A DNA stretch of 64,000 nt from Xylophilus sp. GOD-11R (GCF_033546935.1 NZ_CP137854.1:4216001-4280000), one strand, 5' to 3'; counted from the first letter of the stretch, positions 52,037 to 61,680 are shown. The notes: generated by a model not told the origin, from the letters alone. A program made the numbers and translations.

Positions 52037-52831
52037 TCAGATGAGCGGCGGCGTGCGCAGGGGCCGCTGGTAGTAGTCGGCGATGTCCTGGAGCCCGCGC
52101 GGGTCGTTCATGACCAGGCGCCCTTCTTCGAGCGTGTGCAAGCCGAGCCGGCCGAGCCGGCGCAAAGTCTTGTTGGTATGCACCAGCGAGAGCCCGAGCG
52201 CGTCGGCGATGTGCTGCTGATTGAATGGAAAGGCGATGCTGCCCTCGCGCGCCAAACCCACCCGCTCGGCCCGCCGGTACAGGTGCACCAGCAGCATCGC
52301 CACCCGTTCGAGGGCGGTGCGCCGGCCGACCGTGAGCAGGCCCTCGTCGAGCAGGCTTTCCTCGCGGGCGGCCAGCCAGGTGATGTCGTAGGCGAGTTGC
52401 GGATCGTCGCGGTAGAGCTGCCACAGGCCGTCGCGCGGGAACACGCACAGCGAGACATTGGTGAGCGCCTCGACGCCATGGGTCGCGCCGTCGGCGAACT
52501 CTTCCTGCAGTCCGATGAAGTCGCCGGGCACCAGGAAGTTCAGGATCTGCCGACGTCCGTCGGACAGCGTCTTGTAGCGAAACGCCCAACCACGGTAGAG
52601 CGTGAACAGGTGGCCGCTCGACTTGTGCTCCGCGATGATCTGGCGGCCTCCGGCGACCTCCATCGTGCTTTTGCGGAAACTCTGGATGTAGTCGAGTTTT
52701 TCGGACGAAAACGGCAGGAAGGTTCCGGTCTGCCGCAGCTCGCAGCGGTGGCAGTCGGGAGGGCAGTCCAGGGTGATGGCTTCGGGTTTCAAGATACCGA
52801 TATTAGAAGGCCACATCGTGTCATTTGACAT
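52037..52831 (-). CDS. Crp/Fnr family regulator with possible Fe-S cysteine set
   Basis: A 264-residue regulator. The cyclic-nucleotide-binding-like domain (about residues 40-150; VPGDFIGLQEEFADG) and a C-terminal winged helix (FNQQHIADALGLSLVHTNKT) are clear. The N-terminus has Cys23, Cys27 and Cys30 (CPPDCHRC), and a fourth Cys129 lies in the barrel (NVSLCVFP). This resembles the three-plus-one cysteine arrangement of FNR, but with different spacing (x3, x2 instead of x2, x5). Oxygen or NO sensing by a cluster is therefore possible. It diverges from the BLUF-like gene over 48 bp. Confidence 0.9.
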   Translation of the reverse strand: MSNDTMWPSNIGILKPEAITLDCPPDCHRCELRQTGTFLPFSSEKLDYIQSFRKSTMEVAGGRQIIAEHKSSGHLFTLYRGWAFRYKTLSDGRRQILNFLVPGDFIGLQEEFADGATHGVEALTNVSLCVFPRDGLWQLYRDDPQLAYDITWLAAREESLLDEGLLTVGRRTALERVAMLLVHLYRRAERVGLAREGSIAFPFNQQHIADALGLSLVHTNKTLRRLGRLGLHTLEEGRLVMNDPRGLQDIADYYQRPLRTPPLI

Positions 52832-52879
52832 TGGCGGATTGCGCTGGCGTTTCTACACTGCGCCGCCTTGTCCCATCGC

Positions 52880-53275
52880 ATGCCTTCCCCCTACTACTCG
52901 CTTCTCGCCGTCTCCGATCTCGCGCCCGATACACCGGTCCAGACAGTTCCAATGGTGTTCTCCGCCGTCCGCCGGTCGTGCCCACCGGGGGTCTCCGGCG
53001 TGCTGGTGTTCGACGGCGCCGGCTTCTGCCTGTACCTCGAGGGCGAGCGCGACGCGGTCATCCGCTGCTACGAATCGGCGCGCGAGGTCTCGGGCCAGAC
53101 CGGCTTCCAGGAGATTTTCCACGGGCCACGTCCGCATCGACGCTACGACCGCATCGCCAGCGGCTATGCGCCGACCGATGACATGCCCGCAAGCGAGCAG
53201 CTGCGGCCACTCGCCGACGAGGCGGCGATGGATCAATTCCTGGCGTTGGCGCCGGGCTTCGACCTGTCGTTCTAG
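52880..53275 (+). CDS. Degenerate BLUF-like domain protein
   Basis: A 131-residue protein with the BLUF layout: YYSLLAVSDLA at the N-terminus (flavin-contact Tyr position), VRRSCPPGVSGVLVFDGAGF, then FCLYLEGERDAVIRCYESAR. BLUF domains bind FAD and sense blue light through a Tyr and a Gln. Here the Gln position of the F-x-Q-x-LEG motif is Leu51 and the usual Asn in the preceding helix is Ser or Cys, so the photocycle is unlikely. It may be a redox or protein-binding relic. The ATG at 52880 is used; a TTG lies 12 nt earlier. Its end overlaps the DUF2917 gene by 4 nt. Confidence 0.75.
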   Translation: MPSPYYSLLAVSDLAPDTPVQTVPMVFSAVRRSCPPGVSGVLVFDGAGFCLYLEGERDAVIRCYESAREVSGQTGFQEIFHGPRPHRRYDRIASGYAPTDDMPASEQLRPLADEAAMDQFLALAPGFDLSF

Positions 53276-53640
53276 GCGCCTGCGCAGCGTCCGCCGTCGG
53301 GCGTCGAAACACGCAGTTGTCGCCCCACGCGCATCACCCACGCGAGCCATCGCGGCAGCGGCACGGCGTCGGCATGCAGGCTGACCGCGGCGGCTTCGCC
53401 GGGGGCGCCCGCAGCCTCGATCACCATCGGCTGGCGCGGCGCCAGCCGCAGCATCGCGCCGGCCGGCAGGAACCAGTCGCCGCCGGACGGTGCGTCGGGC
53501 GCATTCGCCGCGCCGTCGATCGTGATCCAGACCCGGCCTCGCATCACGACCAACGTGGTCGCTCGGTCGAAGCACCAGGTCGCCGCGGTGCGGGCGACGA
53601 TGGTGGATGTTTGCAACACGGGTACGAATGGCGGCGTCAT
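53272..53640 (-). CDS. DUF2917 family protein
   Basis: A 122-residue protein. The pattern VVMRGRVWITIDG, GGDWFLPAGAMLRLAPRQP and VIEAAGAPGEAAAV is the DUF2917 cupin-like fold, common in beta-proteobacteria next to LysR genes. The function is unknown. The strong GGGAGGA ribosome-binding site supports the ATG at 53640. It diverges from the LysR gene at 53772, a typical pairing. Confidence 0.82.
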   Translation of the reverse strand: MTPPFVPVLQTSTIVARTAATWCFDRATTLVVMRGRVWITIDGAANAPDAPSGGDWFLPAGAMLRLAPRQPMVIEAAGAPGEAAAVSLHADAVPLPRWLAWVMRVGRQLRVSTPDGGRCAGA

Positions 53641-53771
53641 GGCGTCCTCCCGGGCAGTGGCCGGATATGCTGATGATTGCCGCCGCCGCACGCGCCGGCC
53701 AATGAATTCGATCCGCGCGATTGATACCGAGTCCGCATCAATCGCCGGAACGCCCGACCGGAAGTTCCGTC

Positions 53772-54755
53772 ATGGCCCAGCACCGCCCCGCACCGCGCAC
53801 CCGACCCATTGCCGTCGGCACCCTGCGCGCGTTCGAGGCGGTGGCGCGGCACCTCAACTTCCGCATGGCGGCCGAAGAACTGTCGCTGACACAGTCGGCG
53901 GTGAGCCGGCAGATCCAGGCGCTGGAAGACGATGTCGGCCTGCCCCTGTTCCTGCGCCACACCCGGGCGGTGGAACTCACCGGCGCCGGCTCCCGCCTGC
54001 TGCGCGCCGTCAGCTCCAGCCTGCTCGCCATCGACGGCACCGTGCGCCAGCTGCGCCACGAATCCGGGCGGCGCATCGTGTCGGTCAGCACCTGGGCGTC
54101 GTTCGCATCGCTGTGGTTGATTCCGCGGCTCGAAGCGTTTCAGCGTGCGCATCCGGATATCGACATCCGCATCGACGCGACCGACGCGCCGGTCGACCTG
54201 GAAACCTCCGACGTCGACCTGGCCCTGCGCTACACCACGCCGGCGCGCGCCACCTCACGCGCGCAGCGGCTGTTCGGCGAAAGCCTGGCGGTGGTCGCCA
54301 GCCCCTGGTTGCTGAAGTCGTCGCCCGCGCTGCAGCGGCCGGCGGACCTCGCGGCCTTCACGCTGATCGAGGCCGGCGACCTGCACCATTCGCCGCAGCT
54401 CGCCGCCCTGAGCTGGCAGCGGTGGTTTCTGGCGCACGACTGCCCGGTGGAGCCGAGGCGCTGGCTTTATTTCAATTACGCCTCGCAGATCGCGCAGGCG
54501 GCCCTGGCCGGGCAAGGCGTGGCACTGGCGCGCCTGCCGTTGGTCGCCGACAGCCTCGCGTCCGGCGACCTGGTGGAAGCATTGCCGGCATGCCGGCTCG
54601 AATCGGCCCTGGCCTATTGGCTGCTGGTCGGACCGCGCGGGGCGCAGCGGCCGGAAGTCAAGGCCTTCTGCGACTGGCTGCGCGCCGAGGCGGCCATCAC
54701 CCGGCGCACCATCGGCGACGAACCCGACCCCGACACTGTCGACCACCAGGACTGA
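53772..54755 (+). CDS. LysR-type regulator, GcvA-like
   Basis: A 327-residue regulator. The N-terminal helix-turn-helix reads VGTLRAFEAVARHLNFRMAA and LTQSAVSRQIQALEDDVGLP, the GcvA/TrpI-like subgroup, followed by an effector domain containing VSTWASFASLWLIPRLEAFQ. It is divergent from the DUF2917 gene over 131 bp. Its TGA stop abuts the tyrS stop with no gap. The ATG at 53772 follows GGAAG. Confidence 0.9.
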   Translation: MAQHRPAPRTRPIAVGTLRAFEAVARHLNFRMAAEELSLTQSAVSRQIQALEDDVGLPLFLRHTRAVELTGAGSRLLRAVSSSLLAIDGTVRQLRHESGRRIVSVSTWASFASLWLIPRLEAFQRAHPDIDIRIDATDAPVDLETSDVDLALRYTTPARATSRAQRLFGESLAVVASPWLLKSSPALQRPADLAAFTLIEAGDLHHSPQLAALSWQRWFLAHDCPVEPRRWLYFNYASQIAQAALAGQGVALARLPLVADSLASGDLVEALPACRLESALAYWLLVGPRGAQRPEVKAFCDWLRAEAAITRRTIGDEPDPDTVDHQD

Positions 54756-55988
54756 TCAGGCCAGCGTCACCTTGGCGAACTTGCGCTTGCCGACCTGCAC
54801 CACGTAAGTGCCGGCCGAAAGCTTCAGGCCCTTGTCGCTGACCACGACCGAATCGACACGCACGCCGCCGCCGTCGAGCAGCCGGTTGGCCTCCGACGTG
54901 GACGGCGCCAGCCCGGCCTGCTTGAGCAGTTGGCCGATGCCCAGCGGCGCCCCGGACAGGCTCACTCCCGGAATCTCGTCGGGCACGCCGCCCTTGCTGC
55001 GCTGCTGAAAATCGTGCTCTGCCGCGTCGGCCGCGTCAGCGCTGTGAAAGCGCGTGGTGATCTCCCGTGCCAGCGCGACCTTGGCGTCCTTCGGGTTGCG
55101 CCCGCCGGCGATCTCGGCCTTCAGCGCCTCGATCTCGGCGAGCGACTTGAAGCTCAGCAGCGTGTACCAGCGCCACATCAGGGTGTCGGAGATCGACAGC
55201 ACCTTGGCGAACATGGTGTTGGGCTCTTCCGAAATGCCGATGTAGTTGTTCTTGCTCTTGGACATCTTGTCCACGCCATCCAGGCCTTCGAGCAGCGGCA
55301 TGGTCAGCACGCATTGCGGCTCCTGGCCATATTCGGCCTGCAGGTGGCGCCCCATCAGCAGGTTGAACTTCTGGTCGGTGCCGCCGAGTTCGAGGTCGGC
55401 CTTGAGCGCGACCGAGTCGTAGCCCTGCATCAGCGGGTAGAGAAACTCGTGTACCGCGATCGACTGGCCAGCGGCGAAGCGCTTGCTGAAATCGTCACGC
55501 TCCATCATCCGCGCCACGGTGTAGCGCGAGGCCAGCTGGATCATGCCGCGCGCGCCCAGTGCGTCGCACCATTCGCTGTTGTAGCGAACCTCGGTGCGCG
55601 ACGGGTCGAGCACCATGCTCGCCTGGCGGTAGTAGGTTTCGGCGTTGGCCTCGATCTGCTCGCGGGTCAGCGGCGGTCGGGTGCTGTTGCGACCCGACGG
55701 GTCGCCGATGGTGGTGGTGAAGTCGCCGATCAGGAAGATGACCGTGTGCCCCAGGTCCTGGAGCTGGCGCATCTTGTTGAGCACGACCGTGTGGCCGAGG
55801 TGGATGTCCGGCGCGGTCGGGTCGAGCCCCAGCTTGATGCGCAGCGGCACGCCGGTCGCCTCCGAACGCTGCAGTTTTTGCACCCACTCGGCGCGCGGCA
55901 GCAGTTCGTCGGCGCCGCGCAGGGAGATTTCGAGCGCTAGTCCTACATTCTCAGAAAGAGAATCCAATGTAACAGAAGGTTGATTCAT
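54756..55988 (-). CDS. tyrS: Tyrosyl-tRNA synthetase
   Basis: A 410-residue class I synthetase that charges tRNA-Tyr. HIGH is HLGH in [18 protein letters not shown], the signature of the TyrS2 (TyrZ-like) branch, and the KMSKS loop is intact ([14 protein letters not shown]). The tyrosine and tRNA-binding body shows [20 protein letters not shown], and the C-terminal S4-like domain [18 protein letters not shown] is present. It is divergent from the M23 peptidase gene across about 200 bp that include a TATACT box at 56025-56030. Confidence 0.96.
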   Translation of the reverse strand: MNQPSVTLDSLSENVGLALEISLRGADELLPRAEWVQKLQRSEATGVPLRIKLGLDPTAPDIHLGHTVVLNKMRQLQDLGHTVIFLIGDFTTTIGDPSGRNSTRPPLTREQIEANAETYYRQASMVLDPSRTEVRYNSEWCDALGARGMIQLASRYTVARMMERDDFSKRFAAGQSIAVHEFLYPLMQGYDSVALKADLELGGTDQKFNLLMGRHLQAEYGQEPQCVLTMPLLEGLDGVDKMSKSKNNYIGISEEPNTMFAKVLSISDTLMWRWYTLLSFKSLAEIEALKAEIAGGRNPKDAKVALAREITTRFHSADAADAAEHDFQQRSKGGVPDEIPGVSLSGAPLGIGQLLKQAGLAPSTSEANRLLDGGGVRVDSVVVSDKGLKLSAGTYVVQVGKRKFAKVTLA

Positions 55989-56192
55989 AAGGGTTTTTTC
56001 GAGCGCCAGTGAAGTGAGCGCCGCTATACTCCGCCGCACCCGGCATGCGCGCATTTTATGTGGCCCGGTTTTTGCGCCCGACCGCACGGTCCGAGGACGG
56101 CAAAGAACACCTCCTCTTTCGCTCATCGTAAGACCGCGGCCCGTTGGTTGGCGCGGCCGGTGTTCCAGCGTATTTCTCTCGGGATACTTCTC

Positions 56193-57551
56193 TTGAACCA
56201 CGGTTTTCAGGCCGTCGCGCAGGCATTGCTGCAGCGCGCCGCCCAAGGCATTCAGCAACACCCACGCCGTATCGGCGCGGCCCTCGGCGCTTTCCTACTT
56301 TGCGGTGGAGGCGGCGCCTTCGCCGTCGCCAACTACGCGCCTGATCCGTCAGACCTGCCCGTCAGACAGATCCTGCAATCGGTCCAACCCCTGGCCTTCA
56401 AGGGCGACCTTGCCGATGTGGAAAAGGCTCCGATGCGGCTCTACCGCAGCGAGATCACCCGCAGCAGCGACTCGGCCGAAACGCTGCTGCGCCGCCTCGG
56501 CATTGCCGACGCGGCTGCCGTGGCCTACCTGCGCAGCGATCCGCAGGCGCGCCAGGCACTCTTCGGCCGCAACGGCCGGCTGGTGTCGGCGGAAGCCTCC
56601 GAAGAAAACACCCTGCTGCGCCTGACCGTGCGCTGGGGCAATGACGACGCCCAGGAAATCCAGAAGCTCGTGATCGAGCGCAAGAGCGACGCCGACAAGG
56701 GCTTCGCCACCAGCATCGCCGCAGTGCCCACGACGGTATCGAGCCGCCTGGCCAGCGCCACCATCTACAGCTCGCTGCTGGCCTCCACCGACGAAGCCAA
56801 CATCCCGGAAAGCGTGGCCAACCAGGTCGCCGAAATCTTCTCCAACGACATCGACTTCCGCCGCAGCCTGCGTAAGGGCGATCGGTTCTCGGTGATCTAC
56901 GAAACCATCGAGGCCGACGGCGAAGTCATCCGCGCCGGCCGCGTGCTGAGCGCCGAGTTCGTCAACGACGGTCGCGGCTATGCAGCGCTCTGGTACGAAC
57001 CCAAAGGCCAGAAGGGCAGCTACTTCAGCATGGACGGCAAGAGCGCCAACCGTGCCTACCTGAGTGCACCACTCGAATTCAGCCGGGTCTCCAGCGGCTT
57101 CTCCAACCGTTTCCACCCCATCCTGCAGCAGTGGCGCATGCACCTGGGCACCGATTTCGCGGCACCTAGCGGTACCCCGGTGCGCAGCGTGGGCGACGGC
57201 GTGGTCGACTTTGCGGGCCAGCAGAACGGCTACGGCAACGTGGTCATGATCAAGCACCGCGGCAACGACATGACCGTCTATGCCCACCTGAGCAAGATCA
57301 ACGTCGCCCGCGGCCAGAAGGTGTCGCAGGGTCAGAACGTCGGCCTCGTCGGCCAGACCGGCTGGGCGACCGGACCGCACCTGCATTTCGAATTCCGCGT
57401 CGGCGGCGTGCAGAAGGATCCAATGGTGATGGCTCGCCAGAGCGAAGCCGTGCAGCTCGGTGCCGCCGACCGGCCGGCCTTCAACAAGCTCGCCGCCGCC
57501 ACGCGCGTGCAGCTCGAAGCCGGCCTGCAGTCGGTCGCCAGCGCGCGCTGA
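56193..57551 (+). CDS. M23 family metallopeptidase (LytM-type), peptidoglycan hydrolase
   Basis: A 452-residue envelope protein. From the TTG at 56193 it has a membrane or signal segment ([20 protein letters not shown]), a LysM-like/OapA-type region ([20 protein letters not shown]) and a C-terminal LytM domain. The zinc ligands are in [20 protein letters not shown] (HxxxD) and [12 protein letters not shown] (HxH), so the enzyme should be active on peptide cross-links. The TTG is chosen for the signal segment and the GGGA 9 nt upstream; longer in-frame starts reach 56058. It is 8 nt before anmK: released muropeptides are recycled by that product. Confidence 0.88.
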   Translation: MNHGFQAVAQALLQRAAQGIQQHPRRIGAALGAFLLCGGGGAFAVANYAPDPSDLPVRQILQSVQPLAFKGDLADVEKAPMRLYRSEITRSSDSAETLLRRLGIADAAAVAYLRSDPQARQALFGRNGRLVSAEASEENTLLRLTVRWGNDDAQEIQKLVIERKSDADKGFATSIAAVPTTVSSRLASATIYSSLLASTDEANIPESVANQVAEIFSNDIDFRRSLRKGDRFSVIYETIEADGEVIRAGRVLSAEFVNDGRGYAALWYEPKGQKGSYFSMDGKSANRAYLSAPLEFSRVSSGFSNRFHPILQQWRMHLGTDFAAPSGTPVRSVGDGVVDFAGQQNGYGNVVMIKHRGNDMTVYAHLSKINVARGQKVSQGQNVGLVGQTGWATGPHLHFEFRVGGVQKDPMVMARQSEAVQLGAADRPAFNKLAAATRVQLEAGLQSVASAR

Positions 57552-57559
57552 TCGCCGCC

Positions 57560-58705
57560 GTGCACCCGCCTGCCGGCGCCAGCGCCGTGGAGCGACCGGT
57601 TCGCTACATCGGCCTGATGTCGGGCACCTCGCTCGACGGAGTCGACGGCGTCGTCTGCGAATTCTTTTCCTCCGACCCGCCGCGGGTAGCCGGGTTCGCC
57701 AGCCGCGAACTCCAGCCCGCGCTCCGCGCCGAGTTGCTGGCCCTCAACACTCCTGGCGACAACGAATTGCACCGCGCGGCCCTGGCGGCCAACGCGCTGT
57801 CACGTGTCTACGCCGAGGTCGTCTTCGCACTGCAGGCGGCGACCGGGCTGGTGCCGGACGACATTCGAGCGATCGGCGCCCACGGCCAGACGGTGCGTCA
57901 CCGACCCGGGCAGTTCGACGGCATCGGCTACACCCTGCAGCTGCAAAATCCCGCCTTGTTGGCCGAAGCCACGGGCATCGATGTCGTGGCCGACTTCCGC
58001 AGCCGCGACGTGGCTGCCGGCGGTCAGGGCGCGCCGCTGGTGCCGGCGTTTCACCTCGACTGGTTCGGCGGCAGCGGACGCGACATCGCCCTGCTCAACC
58101 TCGGCGGCATCGCCAACCTCACCTTGCTGCCCGCGGGCGGTGGCGCATCGGGTTTCGATTGCGGTCCGGCCAACGCGCTGCTCGACCACTGGTGCCAGCG
58201 CCACACCGGCCAGCCCTACGATGCCGGCGGCGCGTGGGGGGCGAGCGGCCAGGTCTTGCCGGGCCTGCTCGATGTCCTGGCAGCCGAGCCGTTTTTTGCG
58301 GAAGCACCGCCCAAAAGCACGGGGCGCGATCTTTTCCATCCCGGCTGGCTGGCAGCACGCCTTTCCGACTTCGCCGATGCCGCACCGGCCGACGTGCAGG
58401 CCACGCTGGCACGACTCACCGCGCACACGGCGGCGCAAGCGTTGCTGCGCCATGCGCCCGCCACGCGTGCCATCTATGTCTGCGGTGGAGGCGCGCTGAA
58501 TGCAGCCTTGATGCGGGAGCTGGCCAGCGCGCTGCCTGGCATCGATGTTTTGACCACCGACGCACTCGGCCTGCCGCCGTTGCAGGTGGAAGCGACCGCA
58601 TTCGCCTGGCTGGCCCGGAACTGCATCGAACGACGGCCGGGCAACCTGCCGGCGGTCACCGGCGCGTCGGGGCCTTGTGTGCTCGGCGCCGTCTACCCGG
58701 GCTGA
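57560..58705 (+). CDS. anmK: Anhydro-N-acetylmuramic acid kinase
   Basis: A 381-residue cytoplasmic kinase that phosphorylates and opens anhydro-MurNAc during peptidoglycan recycling. The start region YIGLMSGTSLDGVDGVVCEF is diagnostic. IGAHGQTVRHRPGQFDGIGY, DIALLNLGGIANLTLLPAGG and FDCGPANALLDHWC mark the ASKHA fold, with GGGALNAALMREL near the end. The GTG start at 57560 follows the peptidase gene by 8 nt, so both recycling-related genes are on one transcript. Confidence 0.95.
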   Translation: MHPPAGASAVERPVRYIGLMSGTSLDGVDGVVCEFFSSDPPRVAGFASRELQPALRAELLALNTPGDNELHRAALAANALSRVYAEVVFALQAATGLVPDDIRAIGAHGQTVRHRPGQFDGIGYTLQLQNPALLAEATGIDVVADFRSRDVAAGGQGAPLVPAFHLDWFGGSGRDIALLNLGGIANLTLLPAGGGASGFDCGPANALLDHWCQRHTGQPYDAGGAWGASGQVLPGLLDVLAAEPFFAEAPPKSTGRDLFHPGWLAARLSDFADAAPADVQATLARLTAHTAAQALLRHAPATRAIYVCGGGALNAALMRELASALPGIDVLTTDALGLPPLQVEATAFAWLARNCIERRPGNLPAVTGASGPCVLGAVYPG

Positions 58706-58726
58706 CGCAGGCGCCGGCTGCGCCGA

Positions 58727-60175
58727 TCAGGCGTGGTCGACGGTGTCGGCGTCCACGGCCTTCACCTCCTCGCTGGTGGCCACGGTTTCGGGCTCCAGCT
58801 GCCAGAAGATCCACGACGATGCCATGGTGATCAGCCCCATCGTGACGAAGGTGGCGTGGAAGGCGCGCAAACGCTCTTCGGGTGATGCGGCATCGCCACC
58901 GAAGTAGGAGGTGAAGCCTGCGAGCACGGCACCGGCGCAGGCCACACCCATGCCCATGGCGAGCATCTGCACCATCGACAGCAGGCTGCTACCGCTGCTG
59001 GCCAAGGGCCCTGACATGTCCTTGAGCGTCACCGTGTTCATCGCGGTGAACTGCAGCGAATTCACCGCGCCGAAGATCGCGAACTGCACGATGCGCATCC
59101 ACAGCGGCTGGTCCGCGCCGATCAGGGCATACGACAGCATGGTCAGGCCGACGGCCAGCGTGTTGCCCAGCAGCACCCGGCGATACCCGAGGTGGGCGAT
59201 GAGGCGGGACGCGATCGGCTTCATGCCCATCCCGGCCAGGGCGGCAGGCAGCAGCATCATGCCGGCGTGCAGCGGCGAATAATCGAGGGCGACCTGCAAC
59301 AGCAGCGGCACCATGAACGGCATCGAACTGCTGCCGATGCGCGCGAACAGGTTGCCGATCAGACCGACGCGCAGGGATTGCACCGAAAACAGCGCGGGCG
59401 AGAACAAGGGGTCGGGCCGCCGCAACGCATGCAGCCAATAGGCCGCCAGGCTCGCCAGTCCGAAGACCAGCAGCAGCACCACCATCGCCTGCGGCAGCCC
59501 GAGTTCGGCCAGACCGTCGAGGGCGAGCGACACCGCCACCATGCCGAAAGCCAGCCAGCCGTAGCCGACGAGATCGAAGCGACCGGGGTTAGAGGCGCGG
59601 CCGTCCGGCATGTAGACGAGGGTGGCAAGGCAGCCCACGGCGCCGACCGGCAGGTTGATCAGGAAGATCCAGTGCCAGCTGGTGTATTGCACCAGCCAGC
59701 CGCCGAGCGTCGGGCCCAACAGCGGTCCGATCAGGCCGGGAATCGCCACGAAACTCATGGCCTGGAGAAACTGCGAACGCGGCACGCCCCGCAGCACCGC
59801 CGCGCGGCCGACCGGCAGCAGCAAGGCGCCGCCCAGGCCTTGCAGGATGCGCGCGGCGACCAGTTCGCCCAGGTTGCGCGACAGGGCGCAGAACAGCGAG
59901 CCCAGGGCGAAGACCAGGATCGCGCTGAAAAACACCCGTCGGGTGCCGAAGCGGTCCGATATCCAGCCCGACGCCGGAATCAGCATCGCCATCGTCAACG
60001 AATAGGCCACCACCACCGACTGCATGCGCAGCGGGCTCTCGCCCAGGCTGCGTGCCATGGCCGGCAGGGCGGTGTTGACGATGGTCGTGTCCAGCGTCTG
60101 CATGAAGAAGCCCGCGGCGACCAGCCATAACAGGGGCGATGCGCTGCTGGAAACGGAACGGGATTGAATTGGCAT
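58727..60175 (-). CDS. MFS drug transporter, DHA2 (14-TM) family, MdtD-like
   Basis: A 482-residue inner-membrane exporter with about 14 helices. The DHA2 signature is present: LDTTIVNTALPAMARSLGES after helix 1, SDRFGTRRVFFSAILVFALG, and ILQGLGGALLLPVGRAAVLR, with GPLLGPTLGGWLVQYTSWHW in helix 5 (motif C). It is a likely multidrug proton antiporter. The ATG at 60175 is preferred to the TTG at 60208. It starts only 36-65 bp after two tandem terminators of erpA, so its promoter must lie within or between them, unless it is read-through controlled. Confidence 0.9.
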   Translation of the reverse strand: MPIQSRSVSSSASPLLWLVAAGFFMQTLDTTIVNTALPAMARSLGESPLRMQSVVVAYSLTMAMLIPASGWISDRFGTRRVFFSAILVFALGSLFCALSRNLGELVAARILQGLGGALLLPVGRAAVLRGVPRSQFLQAMSFVAIPGLIGPLLGPTLGGWLVQYTSWHWIFLINLPVGAVGCLATLVYMPDGRASNPGRFDLVGYGWLAFGMVAVSLALDGLAELGLPQAMVVLLLVFGLASLAAYWLHALRRPDPLFSPALFSVQSLRVGLIGNLFARIGSSSMPFMVPLLLQVALDYSPLHAGMMLLPAALAGMGMKPIASRLIAHLGYRRVLLGNTLAVGLTMLSYALIGADQPLWMRIVQFAIFGAVNSLQFTAMNTVTLKDMSGPLASSGSSLLSMVQMLAMGMGVACAGAVLAGFTSYFGGDAASPEERLRAFHATFVTMGLITMASSWIFWQLEPETVATSEEVKAVDADTVDHA

Positions 60176-60210
60176 GGAAAGGGGCTGGACGTGAAAAGCC
60201 GACGGCAACG

Positions 60211-60233
60211 AAAAAGCCGCCCTGCGGCGGCTT
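60211..60233 (-). terminator. Second terminator downstream of erpA
   Basis: On the minus strand AAGCCGCC pairs with GGCGGCTT (60233-60226 with 60221-60214) around a 4-nt loop and is followed by a run of T (60215-60211). It lies just upstream of the MFS gene start. Confidence 0.7.
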
Positions 60234-60240
60234 CTGCCCG

Positions 60241-60268
60241 AAAACGAAAAGCGCCCCTCGAGGGGCGC
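60241..60268 (-). terminator. Intrinsic terminator of erpA
   Basis: GCGCCCCTCGAGGGGCGC (60251-60268) is a perfect 18-bp palindrome. On the minus strand it is followed by TTTTCGTTTT (60250-60241), and the erpA stop is 6 bp before it. Confidence 0.75.
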
Positions 60269-60274
60269 CGCAGG

Positions 60275-60658
60275 TCAGGCCGAGAACGAGGAGCCGCATC
60301 CGCAGGTGGACGTGGCGTTCGGGTTCTTGATCACGAACTGCGCGCCCTGCAGATCTTCCTTGTAGTCGATCTCGGCGCCAATGAGGTACTGGTAGCTCAT
60401 CGCGTCGATGAGCAGCGAAACGCCGTTCTTCGACATCGTCGTGTCGTCTTCGTTGGTGACTTCGTCGAAGGTGAAGCCGTACTGGAAGCCGGAGCAGCCG
60501 CCGCCCTGCACGAAGACCCGCAGCTTCAGGTCCGGGTTGCCTTCTTCGGCGATCAGGTCGGCCACCTTGGCAGCCGCGCTGTCGGTGAACAGGATCGGCT
60601 CCGGCATGACGTCCGGGGAGGTGGTGGCGGGAGAGGAAACTTCGGCGACAGTGCTCAT
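60275..60658 (-). CDS. erpA: Iron-sulfur cluster insertion protein ErpA
   Basis: A 127-residue A-type Fe-S carrier. The three conserved cysteines are in [19 protein letters not shown] and [10 protein letters not shown] at the C-terminus (CxC). The fold marker [20 protein letters not shown] starts at about residue 20. It delivers [4Fe-4S] or [2Fe-2S] clusters to apoproteins in the cytoplasm. The ATG at 60658 gives MSTVAEVSS, and two terminators follow the gene. It is separate from rpsI by about 190 bp with a terminator of its own. Confidence 0.95.
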   Translation of the reverse strand: MSTVAEVSSPATTSPDVMPEPILFTDSAAAKVADLIAEEGNPDLKLRVFVQGGGCSGFQYGFTFDEVTNEDDTTMSKNGVSLLIDAMSYQYLIGAEIDYKEDLQGAQFVIKNPNATSTCGCGSSFSA

Positions 60659-60801
60659 TCGGGGGCTCCGGTGGGGATGTGCGCTACGTGGACAGGCGCG
60701 ACGCAAGGCAAACATGCTAGCAAGAATGCCGGTTTCAAGGCGGCAGTTACAGGATTGCCTGCCCGGTCAGCAGGGCGATGGATCGCTGCCTCTGCCCAAA
60801 A

Positions 60802-60832
60802 GCAGAAAACCGCCACAAAGGCGGTTTTCTGC
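60802..60832 (-). terminator. Intrinsic terminator of rpsI
   Basis: On the minus strand GCAGAAAACCGCC (60832-60820) pairs with GGCGGTTTTCTGC (60814-60802) around a 5-nt loop: a 13-bp stem, 16 bp past the rpsI stop. It is the natural end of the rplM-rpsI operon, although the U-tract is short. Confidence 0.75.
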
Positions 60833-60848
60833 ATGTCTCGGTCGCGAA

Positions 60849-61241
60849 TTAACGCTTGGAGAACTGCTTGCGGCGGCGAGCAGAGTGCAGGCCGACCTTC
60901 TTACGCTCGACTTCACGGGCGTCGCGGGTCACGAAGCCGGCTGCGGACAGCACGGGCTTCAGGGTCGCGTCCCAGTCGATCAGCGCACGGGTGATGCCGT
61001 GGCGGGTAGCGCCGGCCTGGCCGGACTCACCACCGCCGTGCACGTTGACCTGGATGTCGAAGGTCTCGGCATGGTTGGTCAGCATGAGCGGCTGCTTGGC
61101 GATCATGATCGAGGTTTCACGGCCGAAGTACTCTTGTACGTCCTTGCCGTTGACCGTGATCTTGCCGGTGCCTTTTTTCAGAAACACGCGGGCAACGCTG
61201 GATTTGCGTCGGCCGGTGCCGTTGTTCCATTCACCAATCAT
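60849..61241 (-). CDS. rpsI: 30S ribosomal protein S9
   Basis: A 130-residue protein with the usual start [20 protein letters not shown], the centre [20 protein letters not shown] and the RNA-contacting C-terminal tail ending KQFSKR. It sits in the P-site of the small subunit. It is 10 nt after rplM, the universal order, and ends before a terminator hairpin. Confidence 0.98.
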   Translation of the reverse strand: MIGEWNNGTGRRKSSVARVFLKKGTGKITVNGKDVQEYFGRETSIMIAKQPLMLTNHAETFDIQVNVHGGGESGQAGATRHGITRALIDWDATLKPVLSAAGFVTRDAREVERKKVGLHSARRRKQFSKR

Positions 61242-61251
61242 TCCGGACTCC

Positions 61252-61680
61252 TCAGATTTCCAGCGCTTGCGGCTGCTGGGCGGTGTGCGGATGTTCCGCG
61301 CCGCCGTAGACCTTGAGCTTCTTGATCATCGCGTAGCCGAGCGGACCCTTGGGCAGCATGCCCTTGACGGCCTTTTCGAGTGCGCGGCCAGGATGCTTGG
61401 CTTGCAGATCACGGAAGGTGGTGGCGGTGATGCCGCCGGGGTAGCCCGAATGACGGTAGTACACCTTGTCGAGCGACTTGGTGCCGGTGACCTTGAGCTT
61501 GGCTGCGTTGACGATGACGATGAAATCGCCGGTGTCGACGTGAGGCGTGTAAATGGCTTTGTGTTTGCCGCGCAGACGGAGGGCAACTTCGCTGGCTACC
61601 CGGCCGAGGACCTTATCGGTCGCGTCAATCACAAACCACTCGTGCACCACGTCAGCGGGTTTTGCGCTGAAAGTAGACAT
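61252..61680 (-). CDS. rplM: 50S ribosomal protein L13
   Basis: A 142-residue protein with [40 protein letters not shown] and [20 protein letters not shown], all characteristic of L13, an early-assembly large-subunit protein. The ATG at 61680 gives MSTFSAK, as usual in beta-proteobacteria. First gene of the rplM-rpsI operon. Confidence 0.98.
   Translation of the reverse strand: MSTFSAKPADVVHEWFVIDATDKVLGRVASEVALRLRGKHKAIYTPHVDTGDFIVIVNAAKLKVTGTKSLDKVYYRHSGYPGGITATTFRDLQAKHPGRALEKAVKGMLPKGPLGYAMIKKLKVYGGAEHPHTAQQPQALEI

Noticed and set aside
52825..52859. TTGACA and TACACT as a promoter between the fnr-like and BLUF-like genes
   Set aside because: The spacer is 23 nt, too long for a sigma-70 promoter.
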